A stretch of 64,000 bases of DNA from Cercis canadensis (lineage: Eukaryota; Streptophyta; Magnoliopsida; Fabales; Fabaceae), in assembly GCA_003255065.1 (NCBI GenBank), contig QAOA01000205.1:158072-222071 (forward strand), written 5' to 3'. A model generated the notes under the pieces. That model ran no database searches. It was not told where the DNA came from and saw only the letters and a program-made list of their open reading frames with translations. Shown here in pieces: positions 1 through 10,600 of the stretch (within the stretch, counting starts at the first letter, position 1; each line of letters starts with the position of its first letter). The translations under genes were made by a program, and so were the position numbers.

Positions 1-172
1 CCTATAGCCCTTAATTGGGAAAAAAAACTTAAAATTTAAAGCTTTAAGCACATTGTTGTGTCCTTTAATGACAGTGTATTTTGGTAGACATTAGTCCAGG
101 TGGTGTTCTTTCTGCAGCTGTTGTACTCTCCATTATATATACGCTGACATCCTGTTTCTGCATCAACCACAG

Positions 173-3100
173 GCATAAAAAGATCCTCAAGGACTGGTGA
201 GATGAACGAAGAAATTCTGCTTCAGCTTTCTGGTGTGCCAAAAGATGTACCTATTTGCAAAATTTCAGATGATAACTTTTCTAAGGTAGTAATGCTGTTG
301 TATAGGATTGTGTGTTCATGTTTCCCCCATTTAGAAGATATTGGAGCAAAATAATTAACATATTTTGAGTAGTGAATCAATTATGCTTGTGTAAAATGCT
401 TGTTTTACTGTAATTTCCAGCCCTAGAACTGATTGTTGTCATCTGAAATATGTAATCTGCTTATCCTAATCTTGAAGGAAACTAAACCTAGTCTATCTGG
501 TTTATAAGTTTTACTCTGGTTTTGAAGATTTTTATGTCTGATACATTTCCTGATTCAGTTGCTGTGTGCTCAATAATCCTATTAGTTCTTCATTATTTTC
601 TCTGGATTCATAATTAAAACATTTGGCATTTTCTGCAGGAAGAATGTGAAGATCTGCATCGCAGAATGAAAAATGGTCTGCTTAAACAGCTCACTGTCGT
701 AAGTGTTTCGTGTATAGAAGATTTAGTGGGTATTTCTGTGACCATAAGATGTTTGATATTCATCAATCTGATGTAATATGTGTAATATCCCTGTATGTCT
801 TAGGAGCCTTTTCTTATAGACTCACAGTTTGGTACAAAATTATGCTAGCCATACAAGATGATGTCTGGGAACAAATTTTGCACAGTAGTACTACACCTAT
901 AGACGTTTCTCCCCTATACATTTGGTATATATAGAGTCAACTTCACGCTGCCGCAGTCTATTAATTACATGGTTATCTCCTAGTAAACCAATTACGCTAA
1001 ATCAAGCATTAGCTTGGCATTATCCACTTGTTCCAGGAATCCTTTTGCCTGCGGTATAAATGCAGAAACATCCTGCTTCATCATAGAGTCAACTTTAAGC
1101 TGCTGCAGTCTATTAATAATTAATTACATAGTTATCTCCTAGTAAACCAATTTCTCTAAATCAAGCATTAGTTTGGCATTATCCACTTGTTCCAGGAATC
1201 CTTTGCCTGCAATATAAATGCTGAAACATCATGCCTCATCATATTCCTAGATAATCTTCTGTTCCATTTTTATTTCGGTTAAGTTAATTGGATAATGTTG
1301 GAAGCCATAACATAATTTTAGTACTGAATTTGGAATTCAGTTTCTCCCGTTATATAAAGCAATGAAAACTCCTGGTTGTTAGATTTTAGAAAGTAGGATG
1401 GTTTGAAAGCCCATCTTTCACTTCAACACACTAGCTTCCACTGATTTAAAGGAAAATGTTTATTGCAAGTTGTCTCTTCTGGGAGCTAATATTTGCCCTC
1501 TGAGGAGCCATTTTAGTCTATACTAAATATATGGACTTCTCTTGTGGGAATGAGCTTTATGGTTCTTTTGAGTAAATGTTTGAGTTGTAAATATAGAAAT
1601 GAAAGATTATATTTAGTCAAATAATGCAAATGGATAACCTCTTCATTTTTTTTTTCCTTTCACAGGTGGAGCTTGAACAGAAAGCCAGAAGTCTGCATGA
1701 AGATATAACAAAGCATGTATGTAACAATATCAATATCGTGTGTTGTCTAAATCCCTTTTCTGATGATATAGTATTTATATGATTGAATGTGATTCTTGTG
1801 AGTCTAGCAATTGACCATTGGTTATCTATTTGTAAAGAAAATGGCATCCAATGCTATGCAGAACAATAAATTGAGAAAAGGCAAAAGTTGAATTCTTGTT
1901 TCCTCAAATTGATCTGTCAAAACATATGGTACATACTTAAAATTCTTAAAACTTATAATCATGAAATCCTAGTGCCTAATGTGAGCACATATTCGGTGGC
2001 ATTAAACTCATTTGTCAGACTGACATTTTGAAATCTCTATGAGACTATGACTCAACTCTTCTGACTATTTTAGACTTTTAAAGAACCTTGGACTTATCAT
2101 TTCTCACGCTGCTGTTATATACTTATTGTGAAAATTATTCTACAGTGGATCGAGAGGGAGTTGGTGTTGTTACAAAACCGCATTGATCACGCAAATGAAA
2201 AGGGATGGAGGAGAGAATATCCTTTCATAATGCTATTTTATCTTACTCCAGTTTTGTAGCTTAAGCCAAAGAGTTATAAACTATTATTCAATTTAATTCC
2301 TGATCAAATCTGGTTCTTGATAGCTTCCTAGCAGGGCAGAGGAGTTGTGTACTATACTAGAATCCTGTTATTAGCATATTCTTTATTATGTTGTATTTTT
2401 GATAATTTTTTCTTCATGGATTAATATGACAGCTATAAATAGGTATGTGAGCCTTAACTTGTAATATTTCTATACACTCTATGAGTACATGAACCAAAAG
2501 CTAGAGCTTGAGAAACCAGAAGAACAATCACGTTTATTATGTCAGGGTCCAAAAGTAATTCCTGATGTATTAGATATCAAACTGACACCAGATAATTCCC
2601 CAAGAAATAGTAAGCTAGAGCAAAATGACTTGCCAGAATTAGCCCGGGGAGAGGCTTGTAATTCTCGTAACTCAAAAGTCAATAGTTCTGCTAGCTATCA
2701 GAATGATGGAACAGGTGCTGCAGGTTTGCCAAGTTTCCCTGTCTCCCCTCTCTCTTCTGTTTACATTTCATACTTAATGTGCACTTGTAACTTCACCTTT
2801 AGGATTTAGCTTTTTCTATTTTGGAATTTTCGTTGTTAAGAGTTGTTATAGAATGTAAATATGGAAAGATTCTAGATAGCTGTTACAGGATGTAAATATG
2901 GTAATATAGCTTAATTATAGGAAGCGTAATTATAGGAATTAGATAGCTTGATTATAGGGGCTAGCCTATGTATATATATGATGGTCCTATGAATGAAATA
3001 CATACANTCGTTGTTAAGAGTTTAGGTTTCTTGATATATAACTGATCTATAACATACCGACTTGTCTTCTATAGGCCCTTTTGCATTCTTATATTTCTTC

Positions 3101-4129
3101 CAATGATTTGTCAACTTCAAGATTATTTTTACAAATGCGAGTACTTTTTCCTGTTCCAAAGTTTTATTACAATTAATTTCGTGTTTCACTCAGAGTGGAT
3201 AACTTGGATAAACTAAAAACAAAAGATAGTTTCTTTTATGATTTTTCTATAAACCTTTGCCCAGAGAACATGAATTTTGCTTACCTCCTTTATGTTTCTT
3301 AAAGTTTCAATTGCCAGGAGAAGCTTTCTTTGCAACTGATCTAGTTAATGCCCGCAACTCATTATTATTTATAAAAAAAGTGACCTTGAATATCTGTTTT
3401 GTTAATTTGCATTGCGCAGCCCCAAAGAGTCCAGTAGAAATAGACCAAGATGCTACAGCCATTCCTGCTTCTGTTGAAGAATTGTACGTCTCTACTCCTG
3501 CTATGCAAGATATAGGCACCCTTCCAGGAAAGCAGTTTCAATCTACTTCAAAATTGAGGCAAGGTGACCCCAAGGCTGTTCCAATAGAAAAAGACCAAGA
3601 TGCTACAGCCATTCCTGCTTCTGTTGAAGAATTGTACATCTCTACTCTAGCCGAGCAAGATATGGGCACCCTTCCAGCAAAGCAGTTTCAATCTACTCCG
3701 AAAGTGAGGTAAGGTGAATCCAAGGCAGTGTTTTCTGAAGAATTGACATTGGAATCTTCTCAAGCAAGGCATATTGAATCTGGTTCTTGTGTTGATGAAA
3801 GAAAATGCAGGAATAGCATGAATGCTGAACGGACAATCCAGGACAAGAAAAGCCCGCCAATTGTTGACCTTATTGAGTCAAGTGATGATGAGGAACGGGA
3901 GGCAAATATTCCAGAAGGAAAACAGGTAGTTGAGGATCCTGAGAGTTCTATTTGGCATTGTGTGGGTCCATATGGTGAAAGAAGGGGACCCTTATCAATG
4001 TTAGTTCTCAAACGTTGGAGTGACACTTCTTCTTATGCCTTACAATTCAAAGTCTGGAAGACAGGTCAGAGTGAAGAAGAGGCAATCCCTCTGCCTGAGG
4101 CTCTTGGTCAAATCTTCCCCAGTACGTAG
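173..4129 (+). CDS. SWIB/Plus-3/GYF domain protein, 3' part (5' end outside window)
   Basis: Nuclear chromatin/transcription-type protein related to Arabidopsis At5g08430 (SWIB-Plus3-GYF). Exons read in frame: 173-285, 639-698, 1666-1716, 2146-2216, 2476-~2724, ~3421 onward. The first exon begins just after where a Plus-3 domain would lie and contains EILLQLSGVPKDVPICKISD; the next exons give EECEDLHRRMKNGLLKQ and WIERELVLLQNRIDHANEKG, the usual linker of this family. The last exon carries a GYF domain (about 3949-4120) with WHCVGPYGERRGPLS and FKVWKTGQ; stop at 4127-4129. The intron after 2216 is AT-AC (separate entry). Exon 5 could end at 2718 or 2724, both phase 1. An in-frame TAA at 3710-3712 interrupts the last exon unless a 102-nt intron (3709-3810, GT-AG, frame kept) is removed. 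The domain order is clear; how the last exon is spliced is not. Confidence 0.85.
931..1240. repeat. 152-bp tandem duplication in intron
   Basis: Two diverged head-to-tail copies, 931-1082 and 1083 to about 1240, share the blocks TATCTCCTAGTAAACCAATT and GGCATTATCCACTTGTTCC. The second copy has a short ATTA insertion. It lies in the intron between the 639-698 and 1666-1716 exons of the GYF-domain gene. Confidence 0.85.
2217..2475 (+). other. U12-type AT-AC spliceosomal intron
   Basis: The intron begins ATATCCTTT at 2217, the full U12 5' splice consensus, and ends TATAC at 2475. A U12-like branch site GCCTTAAC lies at 2451-2458, its branch A about 18 nt before the 3' end. Splicing joins GGATGGAGGAGAGA to ACTCTATGAG and gives GWRRELYEY, the sequence expected in this family. 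No GT-AG pair nearby keeps this frame. Confidence 0.88.
3431..3730 (+). repeat. 150-bp coding tandem duplication (50 residues, two copies)
   Basis: Copies start near 3431 and 3581; the common block DQDATAIPASVEELY begins at 3443 and 3593, exactly 150 bp apart. Both stay in frame. Near their ends copy 1 reads GAGGCAAGG (Arg-Gln-Gly) and copy 2 GAGGTAAGG, one C-to-T change that makes an in-frame TAA and also a strong 5' splice site. Confidence 0.9.
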
Positions 4130-5002
4130 AGAAGATGGAAATGAAGGTCAGCGTGAAGAAGAGGCAATAGTTAATTGAGTAAATTATTTCCTTTCACCAA
4201 AAAAGGACCTGGTCAATGATAGTGTGGAGTTGAATCCTTAACTTGAAACCCTGTATATGATTTTTTTGGAAACTGCAGTTAGGAATTAGTTTATCCACAG
4301 ATGTACAGTTTCTCAACCTTCAGGATCTTATCTGATGGACAGTTTCTCAAGTTAAAATCTAAAGATCATTACTGGCCATTTAGATTTATTTGTTCAGTCT
4401 CCATGTTCCTGGTGAACATTGCTCCATTCCTCTTGTAGGTTTCGAAACGGCTTGGCCGAAGGAGAAAATGGTTGAAGGATGAAATACAAATACAAGTGAT
4501 TTTAGCTAGTATTTTTTTAATTGGCCATGGATTTTAGCTAGTACTTAGGTCAATATGATACTCTCATACACCTTATACCTATAGCATAGTACACCAAAAA
4601 GAAAAAAGCATCTTATAACATAGAATTTGAGCATGGCACTATACTGTTTTCTTGTGCATCTCTAACATTACACGTGCACACTTCATTTTATTTTTCTTAT
4701 CATGAAAAGCAGAGCCTCAACGAACTAATTTTTCTTATCATGAAAGGCAGAGACTCAATGAACTAATTTCAAAACAGGGAAACGGCTAATCACAATAAAT
4801 TTTTGGCTTTCAACATTGTGCTCTCCTCTCTTTTAAGATACACGTATCAATTAATACATCAAGAAAGCATTGCAAAATCAGCCATAGATTCACTGAATTT
4901 TGACATATCCTTGTTTCAAGGCGGTCGAAAGAATATATATGAGGGTCCTGAGTCCTGACTTATGTAAAATTCTTCAAACTTCCAAGATAACAGAAAATTC
5001 TT
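4130..5002. other. Intergenic region with 38-bp tandem repeat
   Basis: 3' flank of the GYF-domain gene. A 38-bp unit starting ATTTTTCTTATCATGAAA is repeated head to tail at 4690-4727 and 4728-4765. A short echo of the coding block GTCAG-GTGAAGAAGAGGCAAT (4065) recurs at 4147, just after the stop codon. No gene seen. Confidence 0.6.
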
Positions 5003-5104
5003 TTATTGACCGCTGCTTGCAGCATTTTCTTCTTTCCTAAAAGCTTGTAACCTCTCCTTAAACTTCTTACTTTGCTCGAAGTTGGCCTTTCGCTTCGAAG
5101 CTTT
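5003..5104 (-). pseudogene. Orphan terminal exon, basic coiled-coil-like, 33 codons
   Basis: On the minus strand, an acceptor CTAACAG is followed by 33 phase-0 codons and a TAA at 5003-5005. The peptide is Lys/Glu-rich and looks helical (KRKANFEQSKKFKERLQAF). Composition and the sharp acceptor suggest the last exon of a real or former gene. No upstream exon could be matched between 5110 and 6230, and I do not recognise the family. Part of it is also open in another frame, but that frame reads straight through the acceptor. Confidence 0.35.
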
Positions 5105-6239
5105 CTGTTAGAACACAATAATGATGAATAATTAGGAAGCAAAAGTAAAAAAATCCAAGATAAAAACAAAGAGACCCAGAAAAAAAAGAAGGAAAAACTC
5201 ACTTCTTGCCTATAACATCAATCTAGTTTTATTTTCAGATCTGTACATTCACCAAAAAAATTTCCAATAGGATATTCTATATGATACTTTTGTAACTGCT
5301 CGATGATATGCATAATGCAGGGTTAAGAATATAAGTAAGCTACATACTCGTTCTCAATATAGGAAGATTTAAATTTTCAGAGCTCAGAAAATCTTTAAAT
5401 TAATTGTATTATATATTTTTGTGTAAGATTAAATAGTTTTAAACATATTTATATAGAAATTATTTTTATCAAAACAAAGGTTACAAATCAAACCTATAGA
5501 AAGACGATTTTTGCTCATTCTAACTATGTTTCTAACTAAAGTGTAAAGAGCTAAATATGTGCTTGGTTTAGTGAAAAAATTTAAACTTTTCACTCTATAC
5601 CTTGATTTAGAGGTAGTAAAAATTTATTAATAAAATATCCATATAAGTCTTGCTTTTAATTTTTTTTTGTTTGATATGAAAGTCTTGTTTTTAATTTTGA
5701 AATTTTATTTTTTTGATATGATTTAATTTTGAACTTTGAAATAAGCTTAGAGATTTAAAAATTCTGAATCGCATCCTGTATAAAAAAAAAATCANTATTA
5801 AAAGAAGAGTAAAACCCCTTTTTGGTCCCTGAAAAATACATCCACTGACAAATTAGTCCTTCAAAAATGTTCGGTGACAAATTAGTCCTCGAATTATTGT
5901 TTTCGCTGACAAATTAGTCCTCGAATTATTTTCGCTGACAATTTAGTNTATATCATTTATTAATAGTATAATAGTAATAATGCTAAAAGAATTTTCGGAA
6001 CCATCCTTCTTCTTTCTTCTGCACTAGGCTGATCTGCACTAGGTTCAATGTGTTGTGTGTCTCTTCACTACAACTGGACGCAGGGTAACAGTGCAGATGA
6101 GCTACGCCAACCAAACCACAGAAGGTCACTTCCAAACATCAATAAAGCACAAAACTCTTTAGAAATAGCATACAACCAGAAGAAAATTCAAAAGAGAATT
6201 TCATTTTGAGAAACAACAGGACAATATAAAGTATTATAT
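5105..6239. other. AT-rich intergenic region with short repeats and two Ns
   Basis: No coding exon seen. At 5845-5949 a unit of about 30 bp built on GACAAATTAGTCCT is repeated four times next to TTTTTGGTCCCTGA, a sequence type common at plant transposon ends. Single Ns at 5793 and 5947 mark unresolved bases or joins. Confidence 0.5.
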
Positions 6240-6353
6240 TGTAATAACAGAGATCCGTCCATGGCCACCAAGAGATGATTGCAATAAACGAGTGAGCTTT
6301 GAATCTCGATAAGGAATATGAGTCGCCTTTCCATCGATTAATTTAGAGATCAC
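6240..6353 (-). pseudogene. Kinesin motor-domain exon fragment
   Basis: After a CAG acceptor the minus strand reads [20 protein letters not shown] followed by [17 protein letters not shown]. This is the switch II to alpha-5 part of the kinesin motor domain ([14 protein letters not shown] and the following SLGG are hallmark motifs), closest in wording to kinesin-7/CENP-E types. The frame stops right after SVI where kinesins go on with CTxTPA, no donor is evident, and no other motor exon (P-loop GQTxSGKT, NxxSSRSH) was found nearby. It is best read as an isolated relic of a kinesin gene. Confidence 0.75.
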
Positions 6354-6540
6354 CTGCAATATAGAAACATAAATTACCAAGAGGACGACAGAGAGGAACG
6401 CAAATACTATGCTTATCAGAACTGGCGAATCAGGTTTTTTTAGCAATTATAAGCAACTAAGCACAAGGCACAAGACACGTGCAGCAACTATCACTAAAAC
6501 TAGAATTTGGTTATAATGAAAAAAGTGCATAATAGAATTT

Positions 6541-7091
6541 TGGTTTAATTGTAATTTTGGTCCCTATATTTTAACCACTTGAACGTTTTGGTCTTTCTTT
6601 TTTAAAAATGAACTATTGAGTCCCTCTATATTCATAAAATGTACAAGTTTAATCTATTTATCTTTAAGTCAAAATTCTTAGGTTTATTTCAAGGTGTAAA
6701 GTTCTCTGATTCCTAATCTCACCGTTCAGATTGAAGAGTTACGTCTTGTGAATCTTTCTATTAAATTTCAGCTTGATCTAACGGTGAATAAGTCTAAATT
6801 TTTGATTAGATGAAAACTTATGGTTTTGGTATTTTGGGCTGAGTTTCATCGTTAGATCGAGCTCAAATTTAGTGAAAATGTTCACAAGATGTAGCCCTTC
6901 AATCTGAACGATGAGATTATGAATCAGAAAACTTTACACCTTGAAATAAACCTAAGAATTTTGATTTAAAGATAAATGGACTAAACTTGTATATTTTATT
7001 AATATAAAGAGACTCAATAATTCATTTTTAAAAAAGGGAACCAAAACGTTCAAGTGGTTAAAATAAGGAACTAAAATTACAATTAAGCCTA
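6541..7091. mobile_element. Foldback (long inverted repeat) MITE-like element
   Basis: About 550 bp whose halves are imperfect reverse complements end to end. Left arm: GGTTTAATTGTAATTTTGGT, AACCACTTGAACGTTTTGGT, AAGGTGTAAAGTTCTCTGATTC. Right arm carries the reverse complements (ACCAAAACGTTCAAGTGGTT; ACTTTACACCTTGAAATAAA; ACAATTAAGCC). The centre holds GATCTAACG motifs on both strands. There is no ORF. A second copy of part of the family lies at 39236-39607. Confidence 0.8.
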
Positions 7092-7640
7092 ATTTTTTTT
7101 TTCATCCAAATTTAAAAAGAGTATTTTTAAAAAATAACTAACTTTTTTTTAAAAATAATATTTAAACTAAATATATATAAAATTTTCAAAAATAAATCTT
7201 CAACATTATGATCAATTAAATATAATTTATAATATTTTTGAGAATAAAATTTGGAGAGTTTTTTTTTTTTTTTTTTAAAATGATGCCCCTCGAACAAGAA
7301 AAAAAATCTCTATATCAAACACCAGTGAAATTATGTTGCCTTTTTTTTTTTTTGTGCGTGTCTATCATGACTTTTTTTTTTTATTATTATTTTTATGAGT
7401 ATCATTCATGATTTTCTATTCCGGAAACCGGCGCGTAATTTGCCGCCCTTTCCCTCAACGCTCGTCCACGGCAGTCTATGCAAGACTGCTGGTGGTTATG
7501 TTCCTGCACCAAAAATTGTTGCTTTTCTTCAATTTCCCTTTTCTTTCATCATCAGTAACCTAACCTACGATTGGATCCCTTTCCCTCTCTTTCTTGGGGT
7601 TTCTGAGACAGAGTGATTTTTCAAGGTAAGCATCCAAGGG
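7092..7640. other. AT-rich spacer and 5' leader of helicase 1
   Basis: Poly(T) tracts at 7260-7275, 7341-7352 and 7373-7382 precede a pyrimidine-rich stretch (7430-7620) that probably holds the promoter and 5' UTR of the downstream helicase. An ATG-initiated ORF at 7395-7616 has no recognisable similarity and is likely chance or leader sequence. Confidence 0.4.
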
Positions 7641-10600
7641 ATGGAACGGGGCAAAGACTTGATAAAATTGGTATTTTCTTGGTGTATTGAGGATGTCCTC
7701 AACAAAGATTTGTACACAGACAAGGTTTGATTACCGCTTCCTTTTTCACTCTCGTCCTCATGTTTATACTGTTACTTACTAGTTTATACTATGAACCCTT
7801 TACCTTTGAAATTTCATTGAATATACCCTTCATTGGCATGTAACAATGCGATGCCCAAACAGGCTTATGGCAAGTTGCTATTTATTTTAGACAATTTCAT
7901 TTATAGTTGTTGCATTATTATTCATTTTGAGTATATGTTTCGGGCTCATAAGTAATAATGCAATCAATTAGGTTGACAGCAAATAAGTAGTTTTTCTTTG
8001 CCATGTTGATATTCACATAGTGAAGCATGCAATGTGTAACTTCCGTGGTCAGCCAAAAGACCTCCCTGCCTCCGGGTATTGGTTGGTTGTCAAAGGGGGA
8101 ATGTTTTACAACCCAGTTAAAAGTTTTTATAACTCACCTGAGTTATTTCATTCTAATTTTTTGGGAGACCTTACTGTGTTTTCAGTCTTAAAATTTAAGT
8201 GACGAATGTGCACTTTTTTAAGGCACATGAAGTTAGTGTAGCTTCTTATCGTATGTACTTGGACCTAACACTAGCCCCAAGGTCTGTCTCATTTGCAAAG
8301 GCTAAACGTTACTATCTGAGCGTCTTAACTAGTATACTGTGATGGTGCTTTACAACCTTAAGAGAGAGAGAGTATTTTATCTGAAACGAATCAATGGTCT
8401 TTATAATAGAATGCATGACTTTACATTTGTAAGAATCCCATGAAATATACTTGAATTTCTCTTATACGAAAGAGGAAAGGTATACTGATGGTTTGGAAAA
8501 CTTAAAACAAAGAGAAAGAAATGTATGCAGTAGTTGGTGGAGCTAGAAAGTGGAATGATCTATAAAGTATCAAATTCCATTCTCGCATTGACTTGATCTT
8601 TAAAGTTTAAATTGTGTTGAAATCTTATTCTATGTTTTATTATCACCTCATCTTCGTCAATCGAAACTCTTAACTGTTTTTTTAACTTGCCCATCTGTAT
8701 CCATGGAATCTAGTGAAGCAGTAGTTAGTTTTCTCAAAGCATGAAAGATGTGAAAGGTGAGAGTCCTTGATGGAAGGAATTTAAATGAGTACAAAAAATT
8801 CCATTATAAAGGAACTTTGATGAAGAGAGTGGATGGGTATAGCAGAAGACCTTGGCCTCTTTACAGACAGTCAACAAGAGCGTCCTAGTTGTAGAAAAGG
8901 GAGATGGATATATGCCAAGTTTTGGAAATATTTATGTCTTTTGAATAAATAGCTTTTGGATATCCTGGATAATTTTCTGAATGAGAATTTTCATTTATTC
9001 ATAATATGCTTTGATTATTCATGTGAACTTGTACGTACCATACCCTAGAAGTTTATTCCTGAACCTTTTACACATATTCAACTTCTAAACTATCTTGTTT
9101 ATATCTTTTTATAGGTGAAGCCAATTCCAAGGACATTCTTTTCAGCAAGTCACTATCTGAACTCATTTATTTTTCCTCTTATTGAGGAAATACATTCAGA
9201 TTTATGCTCAAGCATGAGGATGGTGTCAGAGGCACCAGCATGTGAAATAACTAACATTGATTTTTCTAAAGACTACAATCCTCCACATGATTTGCTATAC
9301 AAGGTTGAAAAGAAAGCAATAGTGGATAGTGATAAGAAAGGGGATGCTTATGAGCCTGAGACTGGAGATCTCATTGCTTTAACTGATGTGAGGCCAGCAT
9401 GCATTGATGATTTGAACAAACCTGGAAATTCCTATCTTATTGCATTAGTTAAAAGGGTAAAAAGGAAGTTAAAGAATGAAAGCATTCATCAGATTCAAAT
9501 TCTAGCATCAAAGCCTATTAAATTTGAAGTGGACTTGCAAAATGATGACAAGCGTATGTATGGTTGTGCTGTATATCTTATAAATATGACAACATATATG
9601 CGTATATGGAGTGTATTGAGGTCAAATTCAGATGGTCGACACATGCATATCATCAAGAAACTGCTCCAACCTGATTCTGCTGTAAGAACAGAGGCTGATT
9701 CTTTTTCTTCATAGATATATACCTCGTAATATCTTATAGTATCACTGCCTTTTTTCATGATTGTACATCTGAATAGCAGATGGACCTAGATTTTCTATAT
9801 TTTTATTGTCTATTTTATGGCATATACTTTTATCAAGGTAACCCTATTGATTGGATGAATGCATGGCATCTTACAGGTTGGAGAAGATTGTGCTCAATGT
9901 TTCTCTAGTGAAAGGTACAACATTGATGTATCAAATCTAGGTGCTGTCATCCGCTCATTTGATTTGAATAAATCTCAAGAAGATGCAGTTTTCAGCGGTA
10001 TAGCTGCAAGGGAATGTTCTCACAAGAATATTGTAAAATTAATTTGGGGACCTCCAGGGACAGGGAAAACAAAAACTGTTGGCTCATTATTATTTGCCCT
10101 TTTCAAGAGGAAATGCAGAACACTTACTTGCACCCCAACTAATGTGGCAGTACTGGAAGCGACATCTCGGTTTCTTAGGTTAGTAATGGAGTCACTTGAA
10201 TACCACACTTATGGTCTTGGAGACATAGTATTATTTGGTAATGGAGAGCGGATGAAGATTGACACTCGTGATGATCTTCTTGATGTATTTCTTGATTACC
10301 GTGCAAATATTCTTTCCAAGTGCTTTGCACCTTTGTCTGGGTGGAAACATCAATTAGAGTCGATGATATGGTTACTTGAAAATCCAGTAAACAGTTATCA
10401 TGAGTATTTAATATCCCAAGAAAAAAGGGATTATGACTTAGACGATGATGATTGCATGAAAGAACTAGAGATGGAATTATTTGCTGGTGCAAATAATCAA
10501 AATTATCGAGGGAAAAAGGACACTTATTCCCAGGATCCAAAAATTTGGAAGCAAAATGTTTGGAAGAGGATAGTTATTCAAACATTAAAGGAAAACAGGA

